DNA of 64,000 nt from Silvibacterium bohemicum (GCF_001006305.1 NZ_LBHJ01000003.1:1130631-1194630); one strand, 5' to 3'; positions 46,619 through 57,048 are shown, counted from the first letter of the stretch. The notes: generated from the sequence alone by a model not told the origin. Numbers and translations are program-made.

Positions 46619-49600
46619 CTACCGGTAGCGGCGCCTGATCTTGAACAGCAGGCTGAAGACTCCCGACTCGTCGCGCACCGCCAGGATGGAGATGTTCTCC
46701 GTCAGGTTGACCTGTCCCTGGATGAGCTGCTGGGCGGTCGAGTTCACGTTGGTCGCGTAGGTCAGCGTCGCGTTCTTCGATATCTGCTGCTCGACCGTGA
46801 TGCGCGCCGTCGAGTTCCCTGTCCCGCTGACAAAGGTGGGATCGATCTTCACGCTGCCGCCGCCGAAGAGCTTCTGTATGCGGCTGCTCACGGTCGCGTT
46901 CAGCGCGCCGCCCAGTAGGGTGTCGGCGGTCGAGTTCACTCCTGCCTGCGACTGCATACTGCTGTAGATCTGCTGCTCCTCCTGCGTCCGGCCCAGGGCC
47001 AGCAGGGCGAAGATATCCTGCTCGGAAAGCGGCGGCTCGGAGCGGAAGGTAGGCACCAGCTTCGACGGCGTGCCATTTAACCCGATGGTGATGTCGTAAT
47101 CCTCCACGTGAGCCATCGCGCTCAGATCGATGACCGGGTCGATGCGCAGCGGATTGGTGAAATAGATGTCGCCGTGCTGCAGCTCGTACTTCGTTCCCGC
47201 AAAGGTGGCGCTGCCTTCCGTAACGGAGATGTGGCCGAGCACTGATGGCTGCGCCAGCGTGCCGCGCACCCGCAGATCGACGTCTCCCGCCAGCTTGGCA
47301 TAGGAGTTCTGGAAGTCGAGCTGCGGCGCGGAGAGGATGTGAATGTCCAGGCGCAGGCGGTTCGATGGAGAATTCGGATCGGGAGGCAGCGACACGCTCC
47401 CCGTCGCCGAGCTGAACGACGCGAGATCGAGATCCGAGCCAATGACGAAGCGCGTTACCGTAACCGTGCCGCTCAGCAGCAGCGAGGCCTGTGTTCCCAG
47501 CAGGCGCATCTTGGCGTCGGCCATGGAGCTGATGCCCTGCGGGTAGCGGATGCGCACATCTTTCGCGGTGGCATTCAGGTCGGCGTAGAGACCCTGCTGA
47601 TAGGTGACGAAGCCGCCCATCTTCAACTTGCCGCCGCCGCTCACCGCGGTCAGATCTTTCACATCCAGGCGATCCTGGTCGAAGGAAAGCGTGCCGTTCA
47701 TCTGGCTCAGGCCGTTGGGAAAATCCTGCAGGGCCATGGCGACGTTGGTGAACTTCACCTGCCCGGTCAGGCTGGGATGCATGATGCTGCCATCCGCGTC
47801 GACATCGAAGTCGACGTGACCCGACGAAGTGAGGTCGGTGTCCAGCGTCTGCGCCAGCTTCATGTTGACCGAGCCATCGGCATGCAGGTTCAGCTCGCGA
47901 TCCTGATCGAAGACGCCGATGGCGCCGTTGGCGCGCAGGTCGGTGTCTTCGCCGACGATGTGCAGTGGATCGAGGCGCAGCCTGCCGTCGGCCAGCGTTC
48001 CGTGCAGCGGACCCTGGCTCTTGAGAGGAATGCCTCCCAGCGCCACTTCGAACTGCGCCAGCGTCGCATCGCCGCTCAACTTGCGTGGATATTTGAGCGG
48101 CCCGTTCACCTTCACGTTGCCGGCAATCGTGGAATGTACGGTTACTCCGCGCACCGCAAGGGATTCGAGGATCGGGTCCACGTCCAGCCCGGTCAGAGTC
48201 AGCTGCGCCTGGGTCTGGTAGTCGCCGGTCAGCTGCACCTGTCCCTGCGCCTGGATGGCCGCGTTGCTCATCTGCGCGTTGGCCTTCATCAGCAGGGTGT
48301 GTCCCTGGGTGTGCGCGTTGATGTCCAGATAGCCGCTGGCCTTGTTATCGAAGTTCAGCTTCGACAAGTGGATGTTGGCCTGCAGGCTTGGCGACTCGAG
48401 GGTGCCGCTGCCCTGCGCATCGAAGACCAGCATCCCCCCCAGCGTGTAGCGCGAGTTCTTCAGCCTCTGGATATGCGCCAGCTCGAAGCCGCTTCCGCGC
48501 GCGTTGAAATGGAAATTTTTGTTACCGAGGTCGTACCCTCCATCGCCGGAGAGCTGGCCTCCATTTTGCAGAAACACCAGATGGGTCGCGCCCACCTCTT
48601 CGCCGGCAAAGCGCAGATCGGCATTGAGGCTGTGATACGGCTCTCCATAGGCCGCGCCGCCGTTGATTGCGACGTGTCCGCCCCCGCTCAGGTTGTTGAG
48701 CTGGCCGTTGACGTTGGCCTGCAGGTTCAGAGTTCCGCTGACGGGCAGATCCTGCCCGGCCATCACCAGCAGATCGGCCAGCGCGGCATCCTGAACGCCG
48801 ACATTCGCACTGATCGCCGAATTCTCATCGAAGGCGTAGCGATGCCTCGGCAGCTGGTGGGCATGCAGCTGTCCGGCGAGATGCACCGCCGTCTTGCCGC
48901 GCTGCAATACGCCGTGCTGCACTGCTATCAAATCGGAAGAATACTCGGCCTGCGCGTCGGCGGAATCCCAATGCACGGTGCGCACGGACGACTGCCCCGG
49001 CGTCTCGGCGTTGGCTGCACCGCTTTGCACCGGAGCGTTGAAGAGCAGATCGAAGTTGGTGGCGTTGAGGTGTCCCTGCACATCGGGATCGAGGATGCTG
49101 CGCGTCACCACGCCGTCGAAGGCCGCCTGTCCGTGCAGCGCCAGAGGAATCGCCTTCACTCCGGTCTTGCCTTCCGCGGCTAGGCCCAGAGTGGTCAGCG
49201 TCTGATCGAACTCGGCGAGATTGTTCGTGGTCAGCTTCACCTGCATGCTCGACGAGCGGGTGATCGGATACGCGCCGAGGCTGCCCGTAACCTGCAGGTT
49301 CATCCCCGGAGTCTGCACGTTCAAGCCGCGAATGCTGACCAGGCCGGTCACGTTCGAATAGCCCGCGTCGATCGTGCCGTGAAGCGGAACCTCATTGGGA
49401 CGTGGGCGTCCCGTAGGAGTAAGAGCGACCTTGGCGTTGGCGGTGAAGTCCAGCGCGCTGCCCGTCCAGTCGACGCTCGCATCGCCGCTCGCCGCAGTGT
49501 CGAAGCCCAGGTTCGCATAGTGCGCGGGAGCCACGACCGACATGATCGAGTAGAGCGAGAGGCCGCGAAGCTTGGCGCGGATGATTCCCTGCTGCTTGCC

Positions 49601-50839
49601 TTTATCGGCATTCACCTTCTGCGCCTTACGCAGCGCACGGGTGGTAGCTGGTGGCAGGTCGGGCACCGCGCCCGAAGGCGGCGTACTCAGCCAGCGCAGG
49701 ATATGCATCTCGGCATCGATCGTGCCGCCGGTGGCGAGCCGCGCCTTGATCGCCGTCAACGCGATCTCGTCGTGGGTCATGTGCAGCTGCGCGGTGGCCC
49801 TGGCTCCCGCAATGTGGATGGAGCCAACATGGTACGTCGCTCCCTCGACGCCGGCATTGCCATCGACGGTAAAGGTGCGCCGCGTCCCCTGCCCGGTGAG
49901 CTGCAGCGTCGCCTGCCCGCGATTCAGTCCCTCGATCTCCGACAGCGCTTCCACTTCGCGCAGATCGACCTTGCCCTGCGCCTGTCCCTTCCATGCAGGA
50001 TCGGCGAAGTTGGTGACCGATGCGTCGCCATTCAGCGTGGACTCACCGGTCTGCAGCCGCAGCGATTCCACGGTGAGGAAGTTTCGTCCGATGCTGGCCT
50101 GCACATCGAACTTCATCTTTACCGGCGCGGTGCGCACCCGGGTCGCCGTCAGGTCTTCGATATGAACGGTCGCAGCGTAGCTCTCCTTGCTCTTGCCATC
50201 GCCGGACAATAGCGGCGCGGGCACATAGCGGACGGTCACGCCGATCTGGTTTGCGGCGATGTCAAAGGGGATGGCGCGTTGCTCGACCGCCTGCTCATCG
50301 AGGAGCAAGCTGCCGTTGTTCGCCTCGGTGCGGTCTACGGCCAGGTCGAGGAGCGTGTCCTGTATCGGAGTGTTGCTGGTCGATGCCACCTTGGGATGAG
50401 GCTGGTTGGTCGAGCCGTCGGCGTTGACGATCAGGTGGAAGACAGGATGCGTGATGCCCAGATAGTTCAGGCTGATCTTAGGCCGGAAGAACGAGAGGAT
50501 CTTCACCTGCACGAAGGCGCGATCGACGTGCGCGTACGGAACCTGTCCCGGTCCTTCGAGTCCGTGGATGGTGAGGTTGTCGACCTCGAATTGCAGGTGC
50601 AGCACACTCCAATGGAATGCTCCCAGCTCCACGCGGCCGCCGGTGGCGCGTTCGATCACCGATATCAGCTCGGTGCGCACGCGATTCGCGAACTGCGGCG
50701 TACTCGCGTACCACGCTGCCGCGCCGATGAGCAGAGCCACCGCCGCCAGCACTACGAGCGCGCCGCGCCATACGTGACGCCACGGCGAGCGTCGCGGCGG
50801 TGCTGCTTCAGGCGGAACGGGATTGGGTACAGTTGCCAT
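46619..50839 (-). CDS. tamB: TamB-like translocation/assembly protein
   Basis: A 1406-residue protein. One N-terminal membrane anchor (about 18-40, VWRGALVVLAAVALLIGAAA) is followed by an AsmA-like start (RATGGRVELGAFHWSVLHLQ) and a very long repetitive beta-sheet region of the lipid-transfer groove type. The C-terminal ~350 residues match the TamB (DUF490) domain: ARITVEQQISKNATLTYATN, then SGVFSLLFKIRRRYR as the end. It spans the periplasm, linking the inner membrane to an Omp85 protein, and helps barrel assembly or lipid transport. It is five bases after the SurA-like gene in the same operon. Confidence 0.9.
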   Translation of the reverse strand: MATVPNPVPPEAAPPRRSPWRHVWRGALVVLAAVALLIGAAAWYASTPQFANRVRTELISVIERATGGRVELGAFHWSVLHLQFEVDNLTIHGLEGPGQVPYAHVDRAFVQVKILSFFRPKISLNYLGITHPVFHLIVNADGSTNQPHPKVASTSNTPIQDTLLDLAVDRTEANNGSLLLDEQAVEQRAIPFDIAANQIGVTVRYVPAPLLSGDGKSKESYAATVHIEDLTATRVRTAPVKMKFDVQASIGRNFLTVESLRLQTGESTLNGDASVTNFADPAWKGQAQGKVDLREVEALSEIEGLNRGQATLQLTGQGTRRTFTVDGNAGVEGATYHVGSIHIAGARATAQLHMTHDEIALTAIKARLATGGTIDAEMHILRWLSTPPSGAVPDLPPATTRALRKAQKVNADKGKQQGIIRAKLRGLSLYSIMSVVAPAHYANLGFDTAASGDASVDWTGSALDFTANAKVALTPTGRPRPNEVPLHGTIDAGYSNVTGLVSIRGLNVQTPGMNLQVTGSLGAYPITRSSSMQVKLTTNNLAEFDQTLTTLGLAAEGKTGVKAIPLALHGQAAFDGVVTRSILDPDVQGHLNATNFDLLFNAPVQSGAANAETPGQSSVRTVHWDSADAQAEYSSDLIAVQHGVLQRGKTAVHLAGQLHAHQLPRHRYAFDENSAISANVGVQDAALADLLVMAGQDLPVSGTLNLQANVNGQLNNLSGGGHVAINGGAAYGEPYHSLNADLRFAGEEVGATHLVFLQNGGQLSGDGGYDLGNKNFHFNARGSGFELAHIQRLKNSRYTLGGMLVFDAQGSGTLESPSLQANIHLSKLNFDNKASGYLDINAHTQGHTLLMKANAQMSNAAIQAQGQVQLTGDYQTQAQLTLTGLDVDPILESLAVRGVTVHSTIAGNVKVNGPLKYPRKLSGDATLAQFEVALGGIPLKSQGPLHGTLADGRLRLDPLHIVGEDTDLRANGAIGVFDQDRELNLHADGSVNMKLAQTLDTDLTSSGHVDFDVDADGSIMHPSLTGQVKFTNVAMALQDFPNGLSQMNGTLSFDQDRLDVKDLTAVSGGGKLKMGGFVTYQQGLYADLNATAKDVRIRYPQGISSMADAKMRLLGTQASLLLSGTVTVTRFVIGSDLDLASFSSATGSVSLPPDPNSPSNRLRLDIHILSAPQLDFQNSYAKLAGDVDLRVRGTLAQPSVLGHISVTEGSATFAGTKYELQHGDIYFTNPLRIDPVIDLSAMAHVEDYDITIGLNGTPSKLVPTFRSEPPLSEQDIFALLALGRTQEEQQIYSSMQSQAGVNSTADTLLGGALNATVSSRIQKLFGGGSVKIDPTFVSGTGNSTARITVEQQISKNATLTYATNVNSTAQQLIQGQVNLTENISILAVRDESGVFSLLFKIRRRYR

Positions 50840-50844
50840 GATCT

Positions 50845-51624
50845 CTATTCGTCGTCCTCATCGCCCGAATTGCTTTGCCCGTACGCCGGGTCAAGAATCT
50901 GCACGCTGCCTTCCTGGCGCAGCGTTTTCATCCAATCCTGCAGAAGCCCATTCACATGCTGTTGCAGCAGCACTTCCTGGATGCGCGGCGCCAGCGTGTC
51001 GACCGGCGGAGGCTTGTCCTTCGCGTGCGCATAACCAGGCAGGATGGACTTCTGATAATAGTCCGCAATCTCCTGCTTCGAGATGCGAATGCCCGCGCGA
51101 AAGCGGATATCGATGAAGCGCAGAATCTGCATGCGCTGCCGCCAGTGATCGAGAACATCCTGCTGGGTTAGACCGTTCGCGGCGAGAAACGCCTTCCAGC
51201 CTGCCTCCGTCGTGCAGTCATGCTCTTTGCAGGCGGGCAGGCTCTTGCGGATCTCATCGAGCTGCTTTTCCACATCGGCGTCGGAGACACTCATCCCGGT
51301 CTGCTGCTGCTCCTTGATCTGCTGCAGGATCAGCGTGCGGTTGATCAGGCGGCGCGCCGAGCGGCGCAACGAATCGCTGCCCGCAGGCACGCCCACCGGC
51401 TCCAGCTTGGCGAAGTGCATCTCCTCCTGCACATCGCTCTCCAGCAACACGTCGCCATTGATGATCGCCACCACGCGATCCAGCACGATAGGCTTCGCGG
51501 CTGCATCGGCTGAATTCAAGCTCGCCCGCGGCGTACCGGCGACCTGCGCATTCGCCGGTGCGCGAAGAATCACTGCACTCGCCAGCACCATCGCCGTCAC
51601 ACCGAACTGGAACGCGCGTCTCAT
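50845..51624 (-). CDS. SurA-like periplasmic chaperone lacking the parvulin domain
   Basis: A 259-residue protein with a signal peptide (to about residue 27, ANAQ) and a SurA N-terminal helical domain (LDRVVAIINGDVLLESDVQE; RRLINRTLILQQIKEQQQTG). A terminal helix (IQEVLLQQHVNGLLQDWMKT) is the part that in SurA follows the PPIase domains. No parvulin fold lies between, so this is a chaperone core without isomerase. The start overlaps the BamA stop by one base (TGATG). Its place between bamA- and tamB-type genes points to a role in escorting outer-membrane proteins. Confidence 0.82.
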   Translation of the reverse strand: MRRAFQFGVTAMVLASAVILRAPANAQVAGTPRASLNSADAAAKPIVLDRVVAIINGDVLLESDVQEEMHFAKLEPVGVPAGSDSLRRSARRLINRTLILQQIKEQQQTGMSVSDADVEKQLDEIRKSLPACKEHDCTTEAGWKAFLAANGLTQQDVLDHWRQRMQILRFIDIRFRAGIRISKQEIADYYQKSILPGYAHAKDKPPPVDTLAPRIQEVLLQQHVNGLLQDWMKTLRQEGSVQILDPAYGQSNSGDEDDE

Positions 51625-54600
51625 CAGAATGCCTGCCCGATGCTGAAGAAGAAGTTGAAGTGGCCGGCGTTGCCGACGTAGGGCGCAATCGGCTGTCCAT
51701 TGGACTGTGTGCCGTAGGTGATGATTACCGGATAGATCGGGGGGTTCAGCGTATAGCTGAAGTCCACGCGGATCGGCCCGATCGGCGTGTGATAGCGCAG
51801 ACCGATTCCGACATCGTGGGTGAAGTAGTTGAAGTCGCAGGTGCCGGCGGCCTGCGTGGTGGGATTGGTGATCTTCTGCTGGTCAGCGGGATTCAGGTCT
51901 TTGCAGGTTCCGCTATGCGGCTGGCGGGTGCGCAGAAAGCTCGGCCAGATGTCCGAAGACTTGGTGAAGACATTCCCCATGTCGTGAAAGAGAACGAAGC
52001 CCAGCGCATTGCCGAAATAGGGCAGCGTGGGATTCGGGAAGCGAAGCTCGGTGCTGTTGACGAAAGCTCCCGCGCCGCCGATGGGAAACCCGGTGAGCGA
52101 ATCGCGCGGCCCGGCAGAGTTGATGGAGTATCCGCGCAGCGATTGCGCACCGCCCGCATATAGCCGCTCCGGCAGAGGGATGGTCTCGAATTTGGCTTCG
52201 CCGAAGGCGCGCTCGTAGCCGAAACGGGTGTTGCGCGCAAGGACGTAGTTCTTTTTGCCAACCTTGTAGTAGCTGGAATTGCTGACGTCGAGCCGGTTGA
52301 AGTTGGCCTCCGACTTGAACGCATTGTCGGTGACAAACTCTTCCACGCTGGTGTAGGTGCCGGCCTGCGCGTCCAGTGGAGACGGCCGCCGCGTGTCGCG
52401 AATCCAGGTGATGCCCGGCCCGGCAACGCGCACCGGCTCGGAGACCAGCGGAATCTCGTCGGGAGCCACCTGCACGCTGTCTGGGTTCACTTTCACCCGG
52501 CGATAGGTGAGCTGATAGATCAGCGTATTCGGCTTCGACGGCCGTTGGGTGAGGCGCACCGTCCCCTCCAGCCGGGAAGCTGCGTAGGTGGTCACGTCCT
52601 GCGCGTTGGTGTAGCCGCCGCTCAGCGAGAAGTCGAATTTCTGCAGGTTGAAGATGTGCGGGAAGGTGTAGATCACCGTCGCCTGTTGCTCCAGCGATCC
52701 GTATTCCGTGCGCAGCGTGACCGCCTGGTTTCTTCCCCACAGGTTGATGCGCGACACGTTGAACAGCACCAGCGCGCTGGCCCCGGCCGTGCCGTTCGGA
52801 CCGCAGTTGGCCGTATAGCTCGTGGGATTGATGCCAAGCTGGATCAGGCTCACTGGATTCGGGCAGTTGGTCGAGGGATTGCCGGTTTGCGCCTGGAATC
52901 CAAAGCCGTATTCCAGGTTCCAGCGGCGTGCTTCGGTGAACTGCAGCAGCACATTCTTGCGCAGCTCGTCGCCATTGGGATTCTGCACCGCCGTATTGAC
53001 CTCGTTGAAGAGAGTAAGGTCGTAGAGCTGCCGCTGGGTTTCGAGCAACGCTGACTGATCCAGCGCGTCTCCCGGCTTCAGCAGCACGTGCGGCGCGATA
53101 GTCGAGGAGCGAGTGTAGCTGAGCCCCGAGATCAGGATGCGATTGACGAAGATGCGCTCGCCCTCCTCGATGTTCATGGCCACATCGATCAGCTCGGGGT
53201 GGTCTTTCTGCGGCTCCTGCTTCACATTCAGCGTGGCGTGATCGAAGCCGTGGCTGAAGTAGTAGGTGAGGATCGAATCGCGGTCTCCCGAGATCACCAT
53301 CGCCGAGTACGGCTGGCCCGATTGCACGTTGGTGAGCGAGACGAGGGTCGGAAGATCGATCTGCTTGCTTCCGGTGATCACATATTTTCCGATTTTCTGC
53401 TGCGCGCCTTCATCGACCGCGTAAGTAATCGTTAGTCCCTCCGGCTTCCCCGGAGCGCGCGCTGGAACCGGCTTGACCTCCGGCGTCACTTTCACACTGC
53501 TGAAGCCGTTGCTCTGGTAGAGAGCCGTGATGTTGTTCACATCCGCCTGCACCAATGCCTGACTGTAATTTCCATGCTTCTGCAGCAGGGTCGCTTTGTG
53601 TACGGAGAGGCGCGGCTCGATGATGTCATCGTGAAAGTACTTGTTGCCGGTGATTCTGGTCGATACCACCACGTGCCGGTCGCCCAGCTTCACCTCGTAA
53701 TCGATTGTCGTGAGGTTGGGATTGTCGGTATTCCGGGTATGTGTCACCTGCGCGTCGAAATACCCATCCCGCTGGTAGTAGTCACGGATGCGGCGGTTGC
53801 CTTCGTTCAACAGGTCTTCATCCACGGAGCCTTCTTCGTAGACCGGCACCAGGCTCTTGATCTTGCCCTGACTCAGCTTCACTCCGTTCACGTGGATGGT
53901 CACGATTGGTCCGGGAGCAACCTGAAACTTGTAGTTCAGGCGGTTGGTAGGCTGCTGAAAATCCTTCGACTCCAGATTGATGTTGGCGTCCAGCCGCTGC
54001 TCCTTCTGGTAGTTCTTCTCCAGGCCGGTGAGGGCGCGGCTTACCGTATCGCGCGTCACCTTCGCGCCCCGCTTCAGCTTGCCCTTCTTACGGAACTTAT
54101 CCAGCGGCATCCCGGCATTGCCGTCGACGGTCACGTCGCCGATGCGGGCCTGCTTGCCGGATTGCACATCGAAGTTCACGTCGACCTGCGCATCGGCGGC
54201 GTCGACGGTGGTGGTACGGGCCAGGCTTCCCTGGTAATAGCCGTTTTCCTGCAGCGTCTGCTGCAGCAGCTTGTCCGCCTGGGTAAGCTTGCTGTCGCTG
54301 AAGGGCGTGCCGGGGGTCAGGCGCGCGGAGCGCTGCAACTGGCTGGTGAGCCGGTCGTTCTTCGACCCCGCCACGGTCACGCGGCCCAGAAAAAGAGCCG
54401 GCGCGCCGTTGAAGATGATGGTTATCCTGTCCCCGTTGCGCGTGCCCTCCACGTCGATGCCCTTGTACAGGCCGGTTTCGAACAGCCGCCGCAGACTCTC
54501 GCGCAGATCCTCGGAGCGCAGCGGCTTGTTGGGCTGCAGAGGCAGCACCTGCGGCAGCGGATCGAGGCGGGCGCGGTCGACTCCCTGAAACTCCACAGCC

Positions 54601-54938
54601 TCGACCTCCAGACCGATCCATGCCCGCAGGCTCTCGGTGGCCGCATGCGAGGGCTGCTCCACCTTAGGAATCTGGGCAGGCGCTTCAGCATATCCCGGCG
54701 TTTTGGTCGCGGGCGGCGGCCCCGGGCTGGCCTGCACTCCGGTCTTGACCGGCGGCGGCTCGGCCGACCCGGCGATCGGATTTGCCGGAGCCGTCGAAGG
54801 CGGGCCGGACTGCGACTGAGCAAGCGCCGTCCCTCCCCCCGCCAGCAGGAGAAAAACGGCGAGCACGGCTGGTCCGATAAGGACGCCCACAAGGGGAGCG
54901 GCGCCGCGAAAACGGCCCACTGTTCGCAAGAAAACCAA
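51624..54938 (-). CDS. bamA: Omp85/BamA-family outer-membrane assembly protein
   Basis: An 1104-residue protein, longer than E. coli BamA (810). It starts at TTG 54938, six bases after AGAGGGA. A signal/anchor (AVLAVFLLLAGGGTALAQ) and a Pro-rich linker (~100 residues) come first. A row of POTRA domains follows (about 115-600; for example FQGVDRARLDPLPQVLPLQP, VEGTRNGDRITIIF). The barrel (about 690-1104) has the conserved L6 element SLRGYSINSAGPR and ends in Phe (FNFFFSIGQAF). It inserts beta-barrels in the outer membrane; with the tamB-like partner, a TamA role is the alternative. Confidence 0.88.
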   Translation of the reverse strand: MVFLRTVGRFRGAAPLVGVLIGPAVLAVFLLLAGGGTALAQSQSGPPSTAPANPIAGSAEPPPVKTGVQASPGPPPATKTPGYAEAPAQIPKVEQPSHAATESLRAWIGLEVEAVEFQGVDRARLDPLPQVLPLQPNKPLRSEDLRESLRRLFETGLYKGIDVEGTRNGDRITIIFNGAPALFLGRVTVAGSKNDRLTSQLQRSARLTPGTPFSDSKLTQADKLLQQTLQENGYYQGSLARTTTVDAADAQVDVNFDVQSGKQARIGDVTVDGNAGMPLDKFRKKGKLKRGAKVTRDTVSRALTGLEKNYQKEQRLDANINLESKDFQQPTNRLNYKFQVAPGPIVTIHVNGVKLSQGKIKSLVPVYEEGSVDEDLLNEGNRRIRDYYQRDGYFDAQVTHTRNTDNPNLTTIDYEVKLGDRHVVVSTRITGNKYFHDDIIEPRLSVHKATLLQKHGNYSQALVQADVNNITALYQSNGFSSVKVTPEVKPVPARAPGKPEGLTITYAVDEGAQQKIGKYVITGSKQIDLPTLVSLTNVQSGQPYSAMVISGDRDSILTYYFSHGFDHATLNVKQEPQKDHPELIDVAMNIEEGERIFVNRILISGLSYTRSSTIAPHVLLKPGDALDQSALLETQRQLYDLTLFNEVNTAVQNPNGDELRKNVLLQFTEARRWNLEYGFGFQAQTGNPSTNCPNPVSLIQLGINPTSYTANCGPNGTAGASALVLFNVSRINLWGRNQAVTLRTEYGSLEQQATVIYTFPHIFNLQKFDFSLSGGYTNAQDVTTYAASRLEGTVRLTQRPSKPNTLIYQLTYRRVKVNPDSVQVAPDEIPLVSEPVRVAGPGITWIRDTRRPSPLDAQAGTYTSVEEFVTDNAFKSEANFNRLDVSNSSYYKVGKKNYVLARNTRFGYERAFGEAKFETIPLPERLYAGGAQSLRGYSINSAGPRDSLTGFPIGGAGAFVNSTELRFPNPTLPYFGNALGFVLFHDMGNVFTKSSDIWPSFLRTRQPHSGTCKDLNPADQQKITNPTTQAAGTCDFNYFTHDVGIGLRYHTPIGPIRVDFSYTLNPPIYPVIITYGTQSNGQPIAPYVGNAGHFNFFFSIGQAF

Positions 54939-55091
54939 TCAGTCCCTCTCGCCTTTGAATCTTTGGCTGCCTGCAAACATTTCGACAGAGATCGTGAGAT
55001 GCATTCCCGGCTTCATCCGTTCGCACCGAAGCGCCTTCCTAGTTTCCATGAGATGCGCTCCCGGCACGACTCCTATACTAAAGAATGAAAC

Positions 55092-56162
55092 ATGCTTCCT
55101 GAAGCTCAAGGAGACACGGCCATTCCCACCATAGTTGCGCCCCATTCCCCCGCCAGCGAAAGATACTCCCGCCAGGTGCTTTTTTCCGGCATCGGCGAAG
55201 CCGGCCAGGAGAAGCTGGCCGCCGCGCACGTCGCCCTGGTAGGCTGTGGAGCCACCGGCGCGGCGGCCGCATCCCTGCTGGCCCGCGCCGGAATCGGCGC
55301 TCTTACCCTTATCGACCGCGACTTTGTCGAAGAGAGTAACCTGCAGCGTCAGGTGCTCTTCGACGAGGCCGACGTTCGCGATGCCCTGCCCAAAGCCGAG
55401 GCCGCGCGCCGCAAGATCGCCCTCTTCAATAGCGAAGTCAAAGTCTATGCGCATGTGGCCGATCTGACACCGGGAAATATCCACGCTCTGCTCGCCGGCT
55501 CCACCCTCGTTCTGGACGCAACCGACAACTTCGAGACCCGCTACCTGCTCAACGACTATGCCGTCGAGCAGAATAAGCCGTGGATCTACTCGGCCGCGGT
55601 TGGCGCCTATGCCGTCACCATGAATATCCTGCCCGGAGAAACCTCCTGCCTCGCCTGCATTTTTCCCGAGCCGCCCACGGGAGCCGTCGAAACCTGCGAC
55701 ACCGCGGGAATCCTGAATTCCGCAGTCAACTTCGCCGCCTCGCTCGCCGTCACCGAGACCATGAAGTACGTTGCCGGCAACCGCTCCGGATTGCGGCGCA
55801 CCCTGCTCTCCTACGATCTCTGGAACAACGAGTGGTCCGAGGTATCGGCAGCCGCGCCTCGCGCCGGCTGCCAGGTCTGCGGCGAGCGCGACTTCCGCCA
55901 TCTGCGCGGGGAGGGCCGCCCTCACATCACGCTTTGCGGACGAAACTCGGTGCAGATTCACGAGCACAGCCGTCCCGTGGATCTGGCGGCGATGAGTGAG
56001 CGCCTGCAGGCGCACGGCAAAGTTCGCTTTAACAGCATGCTTCTGCGCTTCGAGCGCGGCGAGTACGTTCTGACCCTCTTCGCCGACGGCCGAGCCATCA
56101 TCCAGGGGACAACCGACGTCGCGCAGGCGCGAAGCCTCTATGCCCGATTTATCGGGTCGTAA
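55092..56162 (+). CDS. ThiF/MoeB/HesA-family E1-like adenylyltransferase
   Basis: A 356-residue protein. The Rossmann ATP site is GCGATG (from G51); the Mg/ATP Asp is in LIDRDFVEESNLQRQVLF. DATDNFETRYLLNDY is the family core, C202 in ETCDTAGIL the likely catalytic Cys, and two CxxC pairs bind zinc (C186/C189 and C260/C263). A C-terminal ~70-residue tail is extra. Such enzymes adenylate the C-terminal Gly of a MoaD/ThiS-like sulfur carrier. No carrier gene is adjacent, so the pathway (Moco or thiamin) is open. It runs divergently from bamA. Confidence 0.87.
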   Translation: MLPEAQGDTAIPTIVAPHSPASERYSRQVLFSGIGEAGQEKLAAAHVALVGCGATGAAAASLLARAGIGALTLIDRDFVEESNLQRQVLFDEADVRDALPKAEAARRKIALFNSEVKVYAHVADLTPGNIHALLAGSTLVLDATDNFETRYLLNDYAVEQNKPWIYSAAVGAYAVTMNILPGETSCLACIFPEPPTGAVETCDTAGILNSAVNFAASLAVTETMKYVAGNRSGLRRTLLSYDLWNNEWSEVSAAAPRAGCQVCGERDFRHLRGEGRPHITLCGRNSVQIHEHSRPVDLAAMSERLQAHGKVRFNSMLLRFERGEYVLTLFADGRAIIQGTTDVAQARSLYARFIGS

Positions 56163-56415
56163 AAAATAGGGTTTTGCAAAGAAAAATGAGACGATGGCCG
56201 CGGGAGCACCATCGTAATCTGGTAGAGGTTTCTTGCAAGCTCAATACAAGCAACCTTTTGCGCCGGTCATGCTTCCTACCCTGAAATTGCGCCTGTCATT
56301 GGAATAGCAAATTGCACGTAGCGGTTAACCCATGAGCCACACCACACAAACACCGCTAGGCACTACGCAGGGAGCGAGCACGCATGCACTCATCGCAAGC
56401 ATTCAGGAGTCTGGC

Positions 56416-57048
56416 ATGAGCACCGGCCAGGCAGCACCAAAACCCGTACATCAGCATATGCGCCGCAATCCGCCCATCGCCGGCGAGGCCGAAGCCATCC
56501 AGGCTGCGCAAGGTGGAGACGCACGCGCCTTTGAGACTCTTTACGCACTGCACAAGCGCCGCGTTTATTCGCTGTGCTTGCGCATGCTGGGCAACGTGGC
56601 CGAAGCCGAAGATCTTACCCAGGAAGCCTTCCTTCAGCTCTATCGCAAGATCGCAACCTTTCGCGGCGACTCGGCCTTCTCGACCTGGCTGCATCGCCTC
56701 GCCGTGAACGTGGTGCTGATGCACCTCCGCAAAAAGGGACTTCCCCAGGTCTCGCTCGAAGAGACGCTCGAGCCTTCGCAGGAAGACGGCCCGCGCAAGG
56801 ATATCGGAGCGCGCGACCTCATGCTCTCCGGATCGATCGACCGCGTCACCCTCGAACGCGCCGTCGAAAACCTTCCCCCGGGCTACCGCCTGGTCTTTGT
56901 CCTCCACGATGTGGAGGGCTACGAACATAACGAAATTGCCGATATGCTTGCCTGCTCCATTGGGAATAGCAAGTCGCAACTCCACAAAGCGCGCATGAAA
57001 CTACGCGACCTGCTCCGTACCGGAGAGCGCAAGGAGCCGGCCGTATGA
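56416..57048 (+). CDS. ECF RNA polymerase sigma factor
   Basis: A 210-residue sigma-70 ECF protein. I chose ATG 56416 because AGGAG lies six bases before it; an upstream in-frame ATG (56332) has no site. Sigma-2 region: [20 protein letters not shown], then [20 protein letters not shown]. Sigma-4 region: [20 protein letters not shown], then [21 protein letters not shown] basic region follows ([11 protein letters not shown]). It directs RNA polymerase to stress-type promoters. The next gene overlaps by four bases and encodes its anti-sigma factor. Confidence 0.93.
   Translation: MSTGQAAPKPVHQHMRRNPPIAGEAEAIQAAQGGDARAFETLYALHKRRVYSLCLRMLGNVAEAEDLTQEAFLQLYRKIATFRGDSAFSTWLHRLAVNVVLMHLRKKGLPQVSLEETLEPSQEDGPRKDIGARDLMLSGSIDRVTLERAVENLPPGYRLVFVLHDVEGYEHNEIADMLACSIGNSKSQLHKARMKLRDLLRTGERKEPAV

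Noticed and set aside
47339-49183. 614-codon frame antisense to tamB
   Set aside because: GC-rich genes give long antisense frames; composition (Arg/His/Gln-rich) is not protein-like, and tamB is convincing.
53574-55088. 504-codon frame antisense to bamA
   Set aside because: Shadow of the Omp85 gene; no recognisable motif.
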